Below are positions 9,899 through 19,649 of a DNA stretch of 47,407 nt, in pieces. The notes under the pieces are model-generated. The model saw only the letters and a program-made list of their open reading frames with translations, did not search any database and had not been told where the DNA came from. This stretch comes from a virus, in IMG/VR virus record IMGVR_UViG_3300032163_000027, positions 1 through 47,407 of that record. One strand, written 5' to 3'. A program made the position numbers and the translations under genes. How positions within the stretch are numbered: the stretch's first letter is position 1; every line of letters begins with the position of its first letter.

Positions 9899-11977
9899 CT
9901 AGCGCCTCGGCTCCTGCTGTTCACCGTCCTGTGCGTAGACTGACTTCCCAGCGGCCAGACGCTGCTTTGCAAACGCGACGGCCTTTGCAATTACGGCGCG
10001 CGGTGGTTGTTCGCTATTCGCTGCGGCCTTCAGCGTGGCCGTCACCTCGGCTGGGGTTAGCGTCGGCACCAGTGTCGGGATGTCCATTTCCTTTCCGTTG
10101 ACGTCTGACGTGCCTATGGAATACTCGCTTGCTACCTGTCCCGGCTTCCCAGGCACAGGTAGTGGCCCGAGGAACCCGAGTCCTTTCTTTGACCCGTCAG
10201 GTCTGAGATCCCACTGGCTACGGTCCACTGGCCGCGCGCCCACCTCTTTCGTGCGCTGCCACATCCGCCAGACTGAATCGGCCGTGACAGCCGTGCCATT
10301 CGGTCGGGCCGGGGTGCCACGCCGCAATTCGGCCACGATGGCCTGGTAGTCGGCGTCGGGAATCTCCGCGTTCCGCGCGGCCTTGCTCTGCATCTCCGGC
10401 CCGCTGAAGAGCCCCGCCTTGCCCACGGCCTGCTGCGTCATCAGGTCCGTCGCGATGGCCTTGATCTGCTCATTCGACGCTGTCTCCACTCCAAGCGCCG
10501 TCACCTGCCGGTCGACTTCGTAGCGGAACTGCGCCACCTTCGCAAACCCGGCCTTGTCCTTCACGGGGTCCGGCGTCGGGTCGAGTCCGGCCGCGCCAAT
10601 GACGCCGTTGACGATCTGTTCGTTCGTCTGGATGCCATCGGTGAGCGCAGCGACCTTCTTCTCGGCGCCGGGCTTCTTCATGTTCGTCTGGATGTCGACC
10701 AACGACTCGAACTGCGTCTTCCCGAGCTTGTGGAGCGAATCCGTCAGGTTCAGCGCCTTGAACGCCTCGACCACTTTCGGGTCGTTACTCACCGCCATCG
10801 ACCGGAGGCGGTAGTACTCCACGGGGTCGTTCTGGTCGCCCGTGTGCGTGGTGAGACGATCCACGTAGACGCGGAACCCTTCGCGCTGCGACGGCGACAG
10901 GTCCGCCCACATGCTCGTCGGGATACGTCGCACGTCTGGCGTCTTATCGAGGATGTCCGCGATGGTCTTCAGGGTCGCATCCTCTTTGTCTGCCGCCTGT
11001 TGTTTCCGCAGACCGAACTCGTGTTCGCCACGGGCCAGTACTTCATCCCGCACTTGTCGGTCGTCGATCTTTTTCGCCTCGTCTCGGAACGACTCCAGGT
11101 CGGTCGCCTTCGCGAGAATACGCTCCGTCTCGTCCTGCGCCTGCCCGCGCACCGACGCGCTTTCCAGCAACGTCGTCATGGCGTGCGCGGCGTCGGGGTC
11201 GAGCGTCTTGTCCTTGGTCGCAATCGCCAGATACGCGCGAGCCTCTGCGAGGTCGTTCGCGTCGACTCGTGCCCGAATGACATCGGGAAGCACCTTTGAC
11301 GTGAACTTCAACACGGTGGCATCAGCCACGGTATCGGGCACTCCGTCCTGCTTGGCGCGATCACGAATCTCGGCCACGGCCCGGTTGACGTGTCCGTACG
11401 TCGTGTCCCGGTCGGCGCTGTTGAGAATGGCGAGTTGCGCGGCCTGCTCGATGGTGGCGACGTGGAGTTGATCGGTGTAGACCTTCCGCTGGGTCGTCAC
11501 ATGCCGCTGAATCGACAGGGCATTCCCGTACCCGAGTTCGTTCGACAGCTCCGTGACGACGGCGCGCTGGTCGTCGTTGGCCGCGCCGGCCATGATCGCG
11601 TCGGTCGCGTCCTTCCAGGTCTTGTTGAACTCTTCAGGCGCGGTGAAGGCTTTCTCGCCCTCGCGCGCGAGGTAGTCGCCGTTGACCGCCGCCAGCGTGA
11701 CGTCGTTGAACTGCTTGCGGAACTTCAGCGTGGCGGCTTGGTTCGCCTTCCGCACGGCTTCAGCCTGCACACGGGCCGTTTGCGCTTGGACTTGCTCCGC
11801 TGCGCCCAGGGCGGCCCTCGCGCCAGCAGCGCCGAACTCCCCAATGGCCTGCGCCTTCGCGGCCCGTGCCTGCTCGACGCCCGCCCCTTCAGCCAGGGGC
11901 GTGCTCGCCGCCGTCAGGCGTACGCCAGGAAGCGCCGCCGTCTGCACCCGCTGCTGGTTCTTGATGACGGTGGGCAT
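9899..11977 (-). CDS. Internal virion core protein (T7 gp15-like position)
   Basis: A 692-residue, Ala- and Gln-rich helical protein, second of three core genes in the T7 order 14-15-16. The N-terminal 150 residues are coiled-coil-like (ARAAKAQAIGEFGAAGARAALGAAEQVQAQTARVQAEAV). Near the C-terminus (about residues 625-680) lies SEYSIGTSDVNGKEMDIPTLVPTLTP followed by AVAFAKQRLAAGKSVYAQ, a short domain I know from many phage internal proteins. Family assignment rests on order, size and composition rather than a catalytic motif. It likely forms the middle part of the ejected core channel. Confidence 0.75.
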   Translation of the reverse strand: MPTVIKNQQRVQTAALPGVRLTAASTPLAEGAGVEQARAAKAQAIGEFGAAGARAALGAAEQVQAQTARVQAEAVRKANQAATLKFRKQFNDVTLAAVNGDYLAREGEKAFTAPEEFNKTWKDATDAIMAGAANDDQRAVVTELSNELGYGNALSIQRHVTTQRKVYTDQLHVATIEQAAQLAILNSADRDTTYGHVNRAVAEIRDRAKQDGVPDTVADATVLKFTSKVLPDVIRARVDANDLAEARAYLAIATKDKTLDPDAAHAMTTLLESASVRGQAQDETERILAKATDLESFRDEAKKIDDRQVRDEVLARGEHEFGLRKQQAADKEDATLKTIADILDKTPDVRRIPTSMWADLSPSQREGFRVYVDRLTTHTGDQNDPVEYYRLRSMAVSNDPKVVEAFKALNLTDSLHKLGKTQFESLVDIQTNMKKPGAEKKVAALTDGIQTNEQIVNGVIGAAGLDPTPDPVKDKAGFAKVAQFRYEVDRQVTALGVETASNEQIKAIATDLMTQQAVGKAGLFSGPEMQSKAARNAEIPDADYQAIVAELRRGTPARPNGTAVTADSVWRMWQRTKEVGARPVDRSQWDLRPDGSKKGLGFLGPLPVPGKPGQVASEYSIGTSDVNGKEMDIPTLVPTLTPAEVTATLKAAANSEQPPRAVIAKAVAFAKQRLAAGKSVYAQDGEQQEPRR

Positions 11978-11978
11978 G

Positions 11979-12557
11979 CTATGGCGTCTTCGGCGCCTTG
12001 GTCTTCGCCCGCGTGGACTGATACTTCAACGCTGCGAGATTGTACGCGCCCGTGAGCGCCGTCCCGCCAGCCTGCCACCGACTCGCGCTCTGCGCCTGTT
12101 TGCCGGCCAGGAGTTGCATCCCGCCCTCTTTGCGCTGGATGTCGGCCTGCTTGCTGTAGTTGTAGGCTTCCACCTTGTAGCCCCAGGCTTCACGCGCCGC
12201 GTTGTTCGCGATGGTGTGCGCGTCGAGTTCCCCGAGAAAGACCGCGTCTCCCTGCACGTCCAAGGCGGACCCCATGCTCACGTCGATGTTGCCCGCCGCT
12301 TGCCCGGCGCGCTGCGAGCCGATGACCTGCTTGGTCTGCTGGCGCGAGAGGGACTGGTCGAGTCCACCTCTGGCCACAGCATCGGCCGCTTGGAGTTCCG
12401 CTACGCCCGCGTTGTAGTCGGAGAGTTGAGCCGAGGATTCAGACGCCCGCGCGCCGGCTTCGCTGGCGCGCTTCGCCGCGTTCCCGGCCTTGATCTGGCC
12501 GATGACGCCAGCGGTGGTCCCGATGGCCCCGATGACCGCAAGGGCTACGAGCGGCAC
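11979..12557 (-). CDS. Internal virion protein B (T7 gp14-like)
   Basis: A 192-residue protein that begins with a hydrophobic, Gly/Ala-rich segment (LVALAVIGAIGTTAGVIGQI) followed by helical Ala/Gln/Arg repeats. This is the usual shape of gp14-type core proteins, which insert into the outer membrane on ejection. It is the first of three consecutive genes in the T7 core order and ends one base before the next start. Residues 84-113 (GQAAGNIDVSMGSALDVQGD) match the conserved GxIdvsSGsalDvqgd pattern of the family as I remember it. Confidence 0.85.
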   Translation of the reverse strand: MPLVALAVIGAIGTTAGVIGQIKAGNAAKRASEAGARASESSAQLSDYNAGVAELQAADAVARGGLDQSLSRQQTKQVIGSQRAGQAAGNIDVSMGSALDVQGDAVFLGELDAHTIANNAAREAWGYKVEAYNYSKQADIQRKEGGMQLLAGKQAQSASRWQAGGTALTGAYNLAALKYQSTRAKTKAPKTP

Positions 12558-12919
12558 AGGCGCCTCGCAGGGAACACGTAGGTGTCCGGCAACCGCGCCC
12601 CGCCCAGCTTCGCGATCAGACTCCGCACCTCATCATCCACCGCTGCCGTGAGCACGACTGGTGCCCCCCACGAGTGCGCCACGTCGCGCATCGCCCGCAA
12701 GAGTCGCCCGGCCACGGACCCGCGCTTCTGGTGGGCTGGGGCAATCCACACGCCCTCGGCATGGACATACCGGATCATCGCCCACGTCCCCACGATGACC
12801 CCGTCGCGGTCTTCCACGACGATCATGCGCGTGTCGGCCGGCAACGTGGCGCAGACCGCCGCAATCGGCGTGTCGGCCAGCCGGTGCCAGTCCGCGCGGG
12901 GGAGTTCTCGGGCGGTCAT
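12545..12919 (-). CDS. GNAT-type N-acetyltransferase
   Basis: A 124-residue protein starting at MTARELPRADWHR (ATG 12917-12919, four bases after the previous stop). The central region has the GNAT layout: a strand (MIVVEDRDGVIVGTWAMI), a second strand (EGVWIAPAHQKRGSVAGRLLRAM) with the Q/RxxGxxGxL-type acetyl-CoA loop as QKRGSVAGRLL, and a third (APVVLTAAVDDEVRSLIAKLGGARL). Such proteins are often found between podovirus tail and core genes. The acceptor is unknown; it might modify a virion or host protein. Its 3' end overlaps the next gene by 13 bases. Confidence 0.8.
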   Translation of the reverse strand: MTARELPRADWHRLADTPIAAVCATLPADTRMIVVEDRDGVIVGTWAMIRYVHAEGVWIAPAHQKRGSVAGRLLRAMRDVAHSWGAPVVLTAAVDDEVRSLIAKLGGARLPDTYVFPARRLCRS

Positions 12920-12923
12920 GGGG

Positions 12924-13448
12924 CTATTTGAAGATGCCCGTAATGGTGTAGGTCGCCCCCACCGGTGAGCCGGCCGGTCCGGTGAGCTTCTCGCGCACGC
13001 GAATCCGGTCGCCAAACGGCCCCTGTCGCGCGGTCGCCACGGCCATCGTTTCATTCGCCACTGCCGACCCCTGGGTGATGTTGGTCGAGGTCGCTGTCGC
13101 AATCGTGGACGGGATGATGTCCCCCGCGATAAAGAACCGCTGTGTCACCGCCGCCGCCCCGAGCACGAACGTGTTGGACGACACCAGGTCGTCCCAGGTC
13201 GTCCCGCCATCCGCAGAATCCTGAAGCCAAATCTGTAACGTCCCGGTGGCGGTCCCGCCGGCCGTGATATTGATGAGGATGTCCGCCGTGGACTGCACGC
13301 CCGGCGGGAGAACCACCGTGTTTCGCGTCAGGGTCGTGGCGGCGATGCCTGACACCTGAGACGGTTGGATCGTGATGACGTTGCCCTGGGCGTGGACCAG
13401 GGCCGCGAACAGGAGCGTGAACAACAGGGTGAGTCGCAGAGTCCGCAT
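12924..13448 (-). CDS. Virion-module protein with a signal peptide
   Basis: A 174-residue protein with a strong ribosome site (GGAGG) in the end of the previous gene. Residues 1-20 (MRTLRLTLLFTLLFAALVHA) form a textbook type I signal peptide with AxA-like cleavage (VHA-QG). The rest is beta-rich, with Thr and Val dense strands and ITAGGTATGTLQIWLQDSADGGTTWDDL, like a jelly-roll or head-fibre-type fold. A secreted or periplasmic product inside the tail gene cluster is unusual; it may decorate the tail after export or act on the host envelope. No enzyme motif is visible. Confidence 0.8.
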   Translation of the reverse strand: MRTLRLTLLFTLLFAALVHAQGNVITIQPSQVSGIAATTLTRNTVVLPPGVQSTADILINITAGGTATGTLQIWLQDSADGGTTWDDLVSSNTFVLGAAAVTQRFFIAGDIIPSTIATATSTNITQGSAVANETMAVATARQGPFGDRIRVREKLTGPAGSPVGATYTITGIFK

Positions 13449-13452
13449 CGGT

Positions 13453-15672
13453 CTATCCTCCGAGTTCGAGTGAGGGAATCACTCCCAGGATGGTCAAGGG
13501 TAACGGATCCGTCTGTCGAATCAGCACCCGCCCGTAGTCGTTGAACGCTGACGTCATGTTCAAGGTCACCTGTCCGGTGTGCGCGTCCTCGGTCGGCTCG
13601 AACGTCTCGACGCGCATCTGGCGAAGATGCTGTTCATCCGGGCCGGCCAGGAACGACCGGCTCGACGCTTCGAGCAGCACGGCCAGACTTCCGACCCGTT
13701 TCCGTTTGTCCCGAATCGCCGTGCCTTGTGTGTCGAGGTCCAGGAGTTCGATCTCGGGATACCGAATCGGGAGCCCGATGTGGACGTTGGTCGCCGCGGT
13801 AGGGATGGTGATGCGTCCACCGGCCACGGTGTAAAACGCTGCGCTGGCGCTGGCCGAGTCGCCGTTGAACACGACGGACCCGTCAGCCACCACCGCCACG
13901 ACCTGCCCGTTCAGATGATCGAGCCCCGTGAACACGGTCGCCGCCGCGCCGCTGTAGCTCAGGCCGGCATCGACGAAGAACACGTCGGTGTCCCACGTCA
14001 CAATCTGCCGGCTTTCGAGCTTCTCGATGTAGCGCACCGTGGCCCCGCCGATGGTCCGCTTCATCAGCACGTACGGCACGTCTTCGGTGCCTTCAGGGAC
14101 GACGCAGACGTCCTCGAATGACCCGTTGGTCGAGTCGTGCCGGTGCCAGCCCCAGACGTCTTGTTCCGGGATGTAGGTCAGGCCCAGGAGCGTCCCGTCG
14201 CTCCGCACGCACCAGAGCACGGTGAGCGGGGTCTGCTGGTAGTCGTACCGAAAGAACGTGTACCCATCGAACAGGTGCGAGCTGAACAGCGTCAGGTCTG
14301 TCCCGGCGAGCCCTTCGATCTGCGCCTGAAACTTCGCCTCCCGGAACACCGACCCGCGAATCTGGAGGTAGATGACCGACGCCCCAATGACCGAGGGCCG
14401 CTTGTCGGTGGCCCCCACATAGAGTTGCTGGTTCGCGGAGAGCCCCTGAGGGACAAGCGGCGTCTCCGGCTGCCCGACCGTCCACTCCCCATTCGATCCG
14501 AGCACCACGAGGCTCTTGAGGCCCAGGAGCCACCGGACGACCTGTTGGCGGTTCCCGACGATCCGAAACGTCAGCGCGTCATCATCCTGGAGCGGGGAAC
14601 TGATCCCGAAGTTGGAATGAAATCCCACCCGTGACGCCCAGATAGTGTCCGGCTCGTTGGCGCTCGAGGCGAACAGCCGGCGTTGCTGGTAGTACGCGGC
14701 GACCCCTGGGTAGTTGTTCGCGGAGTTGAACAGCACCCGTGGAATGACCGGCGTCACGGCGAAGTCCGGCACGAACCCGGTGTCGTTGAAGGTCGCTTGT
14801 CCCGTGGCCGTCCCGATGAAGCCGAAGGTGCCGTTCCCGTAGGGGTCACAGTAGATGTAGTACTCCGCAGCCCCACCAGTCGGAGGCGTCCAGGACAGGG
14901 CGTTCGGCAAGGCCACGCTGGGCGCCCCAGCGCCGGCAATCGTCACCGCGGTGCAGGCTTCTGATTCTTCGTAGGTCAGGTTCGCCGCCGCACTCACCCG
15001 ATATGCGAACGTCCGCGCCAGCGCTGGGTCGGTCGGCACCGGTGTCCCAGCCACCCACCCAAAGGCCGTGGGCGCGCCAATCGACGGCGTGGTGGTGATC
15101 GGGCGCAGCACCCAGTTCGTGTTCCCGCCGTAGATCAGTTCCTGGGGGGCCACGTCCTGATGCGTCAGCGTCAGCACGTTGCTGGCTTGAATCCAGTTGA
15201 ACTGATGACTCAGAAACGGATGAGGAATCTCGTAGATGTTCCCCGTCAGCGCGTACCAGAACGCGGCATTCGGCGGGGCGTTCCCTGTCGTGTTGGCGAG
15301 GCAGTAGTAGTTTGTCCCCCCGCTCAGCACGAGGTCGCCAGGGACGTAGGCCGTCCCGCCGTTGTAGGCGGCGACTCCCGAGACGACGATCCGCGCGCCG
15401 TTCAGGTAGAACCGGAGATACCCGTTCCCGGCTTCGATCAGGATGCTCCCGCCGATCTCGGATTCGTACCGGAACAGGAACTTGTTGTCGGCGTTGTCCT
15501 TCGCCGTGGCGATATACCGCAGACCAGGGCGGTTGGTGACCCCTCCCTCCCGCTTCACGAGGAAGTTCCGACAGGTCCGCAGCCCCTGCGCGTACTTCAC
15601 CAGATCCGCACGGGCGTGCAAAGCGGGGGCGAGTTCCCCGGCGCCGAACGACCGTTGAATCACGCTGTCCAT
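13453..15672 (-). CDS. Tail nozzle protein (tail tubular B-like)
   Basis: A 739-residue protein whose N-terminus, IQRSFGAGELAPALHARADLVKYAQGLRTCRNFLVKREGGVTNRPG, is the well-known start of podovirus tail hub/nozzle proteins (seen in short pieces: SFGAGELAP, TCRNFLVKREGG, NRPGLRYI). Later segments (FNWIQASNVLTLTHQDVAPQELIY; RRLFASSANEPDTIWASRVG; DDDALTF) also fit this family. The protein forms the distal tube through which DNA leaves. Its ATG follows directly on the TAG of the tail tubular A fusion, so the two are translated together. Confidence 0.92.
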   Translation of the reverse strand: MDSVIQRSFGAGELAPALHARADLVKYAQGLRTCRNFLVKREGGVTNRPGLRYIATAKDNADNKFLFRYESEIGGSILIEAGNGYLRFYLNGARIVVSGVAAYNGGTAYVPGDLVLSGGTNYYCLANTTGNAPPNAAFWYALTGNIYEIPHPFLSHQFNWIQASNVLTLTHQDVAPQELIYGGNTNWVLRPITTTPSIGAPTAFGWVAGTPVPTDPALARTFAYRVSAAANLTYEESEACTAVTIAGAGAPSVALPNALSWTPPTGGAAEYYIYCDPYGNGTFGFIGTATGQATFNDTGFVPDFAVTPVIPRVLFNSANNYPGVAAYYQQRRLFASSANEPDTIWASRVGFHSNFGISSPLQDDDALTFRIVGNRQQVVRWLLGLKSLVVLGSNGEWTVGQPETPLVPQGLSANQQLYVGATDKRPSVIGASVIYLQIRGSVFREAKFQAQIEGLAGTDLTLFSSHLFDGYTFFRYDYQQTPLTVLWCVRSDGTLLGLTYIPEQDVWGWHRHDSTNGSFEDVCVVPEGTEDVPYVLMKRTIGGATVRYIEKLESRQIVTWDTDVFFVDAGLSYSGAAATVFTGLDHLNGQVVAVVADGSVVFNGDSASASAAFYTVAGGRITIPTAATNVHIGLPIRYPEIELLDLDTQGTAIRDKRKRVGSLAVLLEASSRSFLAGPDEQHLRQMRVETFEPTEDAHTGQVTLNMTSAFNDYGRVLIRQTDPLPLTILGVIPSLELGG

Positions 15673-18600
15673 CTACCGGCCCAGCGTCCAGTTCGCGTTG
15701 CCGTCGTCTTCGGGCTGCGCTTCGTTGCTCGCATCCACCTGCGCCCCGGAGATCGTAATCGCGTACATCTGGAGGCAGAACGGGCCGCGCTTCGGGTCAC
15801 GGGACAGGGGGGGCGCAAGGCTGCTCGCGAACTTCCACGTCAGGGCTTCCCGGAACCGGGCGTCCCCGAAGAACGCCGGGCACTCGTTCCGGGTCGTGTA
15901 CTCGAGCACCAAGGGATCGACGTCGTTGGCCACGTTGGTGTAGATGAGCGGCCCGGTGGCATCGAACCCGATGCGCCAGGTCGACGGTTTCAGGTCATAG
16001 ACCCGCCCGACGCCGTTCACGGTCAGCCGACGTCCGAACATCATCGCTGACGGTGCCCGGTAGCTGTATTGCCAGTCGTTATTGACCGGGACCGTCGACG
16101 TGCCTTCGACGAGCAGGAGCGTGGCGTAGAGCGTGGCGAACGGCCAGGGGAAGTCCCGCAAGACCGCGTTGATGTCTTCCTTGACGTGCCGGCGGGCCAG
16201 CACGGCCTCTTCGGTGGTGTCGGTGGCGAGGTTGACGATGGCCTTCGACACGCCGATCCGGCTCAGGGCGATGTTGACCAGACTCCGGGTGTAGACCTCG
16301 CAGACCTGCCCGCCGTTGAGTCCGCCGATGTTGTACCCAGAGGTACCGATGATGACGGTGTCTTCCAGGTCAGGCTCATCCACCAGCGAGGCCGAGGACG
16401 TCTCGGTGACATCGGACACCACCGGCTCGAACCAATCCGTCGGTTTCCGCGAGTCCGGCTCGATGGGCCAAAACTCCCCGTTGATCGACCAGCCGTTATT
16501 GCCTGCCGTGACGCTTCCCGGTAGGACGAACAGCACGTACGGCCGGCCAGCGACGTTGAGGTTTGCCCCGACGCTGAGCTGGTCGACCCCGCCGGCCGTG
16601 ATGCCGTTGGCGTCTTCGTCCCAACTCCATAGGTTGGTCGAGTTGGTGCCGGTGTGCGACGCATCCCGTTCGTACGCGCTGTTGCCACCCACGCACGCCC
16701 AGACGGGTCGCTTGCCCCCCAGGGCGATCGAGACGATCCGGGACGCCGCCCCGTCCCCAGTCCACGAGGCCGTGGCGTAGGCGGGCACCGAGGGCGGGCC
16801 GTTGCCGTCGTCCGTTCGGCACAGGAACATGTCGAGTGAATCTTCCTGAGTCGCGGTGATGAGCCCAGGTCGGACCGTGATCTGGCCAGCGCCAAAGGTG
16901 AGAGCATCGGCGGTTTCCGCGTTCGCGAGGAACTCTAGGACGGCGTTCGCCGTGATCGTCGTCCCGTTGTCCTTCACGTAGAACCGAGTACTAGGGCCGG
17001 TCTGGACATACTTCCCGAGCCAGAGGAACGCGAACTGCGGCGTGAAGTCGGCCCTGGCGAGGGCTCGCGCGGCCGTCTGTGTGTCCCCGTGCGCCAGCGC
17101 CTCCGCGAGGAAGTACCGAGCGGACGGGTCGCAGATGGCGAGGTACTGGTAGGTTTGTGCCGCAGTGTTGACCTGTGCACTGGTGCTCGCGATCCGCAGG
17201 AGGAATTCAAACTCCTGGTTGTCTTCGGCTCCCCCTGGCACAAAGGCCGAATTCGCCAGACACCGCACCGTCGGCGTGTATACCTGGCTGATGTCCTGGT
17301 GGTTCGCGAGCATCGCCGTGGACCACCACGTCCCTTCGTCGTTCGTGCCCGTCACCCGCCGGATGTAGACGAAGCACGGCGCCGCCTTGAGCGCGATGTC
17401 CTGCGCGGTGCCATTGCCGATGTACGTGCCGGCAAAGACAGCCACCGGGCCGAACGTCGGCACCGCCGCAGCGGGTGGGTTGGCCCACGGGCCACTGGGG
17501 TACGCGGAGTTGTGGACATTGTTCGGGGGGAACTGGTCCGTTGTCCCAGCCGTCACATCGCACGCGTCGAAGAACCCGACAAGCTCGACGCAGGCCCCCA
17601 TCTGTTCGAGGCCCGCCTGGACGACGTCGTTGCCCTTTTTGTATTTGATCGCCAAGGCCGTCAGCGCGAGTGGAAGCGTCGTACCAGGGCCGGTGTACAG
17701 CACCGTGCTCCACCACGGGTCGGCCGGCGTGCCGGTTTCGGTCAGCGCGGTGTAGACCGTCGCACCTCCATTGACCGCGTAGCCGAGCGAGCCAGGATTC
17801 GTGCCGGGATACCCGAAGGCGCCCACGACGATGGAGGCGATGCCAGCGGCGCCCGTGACGGCCGCGAACTCCGTCAGGTCGGTGGCGTACGACGCCACGG
17901 CGAGCGCCGTCGTGCTGACCACCTGCACATCGGTACGCATCCCGCCTCGATTGCCGAGGTATTTCGCCCGGCCAGCCGTCCAGTTTGCGAAGTCGCCAGC
18001 ATCCGCCGACGGAGGCACCCAGACGGCCCGCGAGCCCTGATACCAGTCGATGGACGTCAGGCTCTCGGTGCCGCTGATGTTCGGAATGGCCGCGCTGTGC
18101 CAGTAGTCCACATCAAAGTCGAACGCGGCGTCTTCGGTGAGCACGCTGCGCGCGGTGACGTCGAAGGACGAGCCACGGAGTTGCGTCGTGAACACCTGCC
18201 CGAGCCCGCCGACGACAAAGCCAGAGTTGTAGGCGATCACCCCGTTGACGTAGACACGCCAGCGTCCCGTCGCACCCGCTTCGTTCAGGCAATCGATCTT
18301 GTATCGCTGGTTCAGTGCGAGTTGTGGGCCGGTGCCTTGAATGCCAAACCCGGTGTCGCGAAACGCGAACAGGAGGTTCCCGGTCGGTGACATGCCGAGG
18401 CAGACGCCCGCTGCTGAATCGTTGTTGATGTCCCAGATACCCTGGACCGTGGTCGGGTACGCACGAATCGTGATGTAGAACCGCTCCCACGAACTTGCGG
18501 GCGATGCCCCGATGCCACCAGGCAGGTAGTGCCAGGGCTCATGCCCGAGCACGAACGGCACGCCCGCCTGCGTACCGCGATGGCTCAGTCCCATGTTGCC

Positions 18601-19236
18601 GGTATGCCGAGCGGCACTTCGATTCGCCAGGCCCAAGGGCGTCAAGGGGTTTGCCGCGCTCCCCCGCCCGCCGTTGCCCAGTTTCGGCAGGTTGAACGTC
18701 TCCAGCCAGTACCGAGCCGGGATCGGTGCTGGCCCGAGCACGGGCTCTGGCACCGCCGGGATTGGTACGACCGTCCCGTCCGGCTGCGTCACCGCCGTCG
18801 CCGAGGGCACGAAGCGGAACCGTGCGGCCCAGTAGAACTTCGTGGTCGTCCCGAATAGGCTGCTGATGCCGAACAGCCCGCCGCTCTTGCGCGTGAACGT
18901 CGCGACGTTCCGTGGATAGTTCGCTGGGGTGACGAACCATTCCCCACTCACTGATGGGGAGACTTGCGGGTCGTAGAGCGTGATGAGGCCCAGAGCGCCT
19001 GTCGCGGGCACTTGGAGCTGCCCACCCCAGACCGCCGCGCTGTCGGGGGCGAGGTTGAGGCCGTTGGGCGCCGCGGCCGAGTAGATGATCGGGGTGACGC
19101 TCAGGCCGTTACCAGAGAAACTCTCCGGGCCGTTCGGCGTGAACTGACTGGCCGCGTCGAGCTGCGCGTTCAGCGTGTCGACGAGGCTCTTACTGGTGAG
19201 GTTGATCGAATACCAGAGGATCTGTGTTTTCGCCAC
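15673..19236 (-). CDS. Tail tubular protein A fused to a large lectin-like N-terminal region
   Basis: A 1187-residue protein starting at a GTG (19234-19236) behind AAAGG. The last 208 residues (about 980-1187) are a normal tail tubular A protein: SLVNIALSRIGVSKAI, DFPWPFATLY, NDWQYSYRAPSAMMFGRRL, DPLVLEYTTRN and FREALTWKFASSLAPPLSRD. Tail tubular A forms the adaptor ring below the portal and is normally about 200 residues. The first 970 residues are beta-rich, with a stretch at about 125-400 (FYWAARFRFVPS, WERFYITIRAYPTT, YKIDCLNEAGATGRWRVYVNGV) that looks like a concanavalin/LamG-type jelly roll, and no match I recognise at 400-900. No stop separates the parts, so this is a true in-frame fusion unless the N-terminal part is cleaved. 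Confidence 0.85.
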   Translation of the reverse strand: MAKTQILWYSINLTSKSLVDTLNAQLDAASQFTPNGPESFSGNGLSVTPIIYSAAAPNGLNLAPDSAAVWGGQLQVPATGALGLITLYDPQVSPSVSGEWFVTPANYPRNVATFTRKSGGLFGISSLFGTTTKFYWAARFRFVPSATAVTQPDGTVVPIPAVPEPVLGPAPIPARYWLETFNLPKLGNGGRGSAANPLTPLGLANRSAARHTGNMGLSHRGTQAGVPFVLGHEPWHYLPGGIGASPASSWERFYITIRAYPTTVQGIWDINNDSAAGVCLGMSPTGNLLFAFRDTGFGIQGTGPQLALNQRYKIDCLNEAGATGRWRVYVNGVIAYNSGFVVGGLGQVFTTQLRGSSFDVTARSVLTEDAAFDFDVDYWHSAAIPNISGTESLTSIDWYQGSRAVWVPPSADAGDFANWTAGRAKYLGNRGGMRTDVQVVSTTALAVASYATDLTEFAAVTGAAGIASIVVGAFGYPGTNPGSLGYAVNGGATVYTALTETGTPADPWWSTVLYTGPGTTLPLALTALAIKYKKGNDVVQAGLEQMGACVELVGFFDACDVTAGTTDQFPPNNVHNSAYPSGPWANPPAAAVPTFGPVAVFAGTYIGNGTAQDIALKAAPCFVYIRRVTGTNDEGTWWSTAMLANHQDISQVYTPTVRCLANSAFVPGGAEDNQEFEFLLRIASTSAQVNTAAQTYQYLAICDPSARYFLAEALAHGDTQTAARALARADFTPQFAFLWLGKYVQTGPSTRFYVKDNGTTITANAVLEFLANAETADALTFGAGQITVRPGLITATQEDSLDMFLCRTDDGNGPPSVPAYATASWTGDGAASRIVSIALGGKRPVWACVGGNSAYERDASHTGTNSTNLWSWDEDANGITAGGVDQLSVGANLNVAGRPYVLFVLPGSVTAGNNGWSINGEFWPIEPDSRKPTDWFEPVVSDVTETSSASLVDEPDLEDTVIIGTSGYNIGGLNGGQVCEVYTRSLVNIALSRIGVSKAIVNLATDTTEEAVLARRHVKEDINAVLRDFPWPFATLYATLLLVEGTSTVPVNNDWQYSYRAPSAMMFGRRLTVNGVGRVYDLKPSTWRIGFDATGPLIYTNVANDVDPLVLEYTTRNECPAFFGDARFREALTWKFASSLAPPLSRDPKRGPFCLQMYAITISGAQVDASNEAQPEDDGNANWTLGR

Positions 19237-19253
19237 CGCTCACCCTTTCGCTG

Positions 19254-19649
19254 CTACACCCGCGCGCCGAGCGGGTCGTCGTCGATCTCTTCCGGTTCGC
19301 TCAGCGGACGGGCCGAGACGTGCCCTGACGCGATAGCCCGGCGCTGGCGCTCGATGGCGGCGTTGGGGCCGGTGGTCGTTTCGTCGTCATCGGGCTCCGC
19401 GAGCACCATCCACTTCTTCGAGAACGCCTGCGGCATCTTGGGGTCGCGTCCCGCCTCGATGGCCTTCACCGCTGCCTCTGGGCCTGGCAACGCGCCATCG
19501 ATTAGGAACACGTCACCGTCGCGCCGAAACTCGTTGTTGTAGTACCCGTTCTTGAGTGCGCGCACCTTGACCTGCGCCACCGGGCGCACCAGTCGCGGGG
19601 CGAGGTCTGTGCCCTTCGGGGAACCTGCGGGCCGTGCGGTCTTGGCCAT
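19254..19649 (-). CDS. Head-associated phage protein of unknown function
   Basis: A 131-residue acidic protein with a basic, proline-rich N-terminus (MAKTARPAGSPKGTD). The segment VKVRALKNGYYNNEFRRDGDVFLID resembles small phage head proteins of the type K-V-K-A-L-xxGYYxxxRRxGDvFxi, found between capsid and tail genes. The C-terminus is acidic and probably disordered (EPEEIDDDPLG). A role in head completion fits the position but is not shown. Confidence 0.8.
   Translation of the reverse strand: MAKTARPAGSPKGTDLAPRLVRPVAQVKVRALKNGYYNNEFRRDGDVFLIDGALPGPEAAVKAIEAGRDPKMPQAFSKKWMVLAEPDDDETTTGPNAAIERQRRAIASGHVSARPLSEPEEIDDDPLGARV

Noticed and set aside
9897-9990. 31-residue N-terminal extension of the core protein
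   Set aside because: Overlaps the end of the previous gene in another frame; the GTG at 9897 has a better ribosome site.
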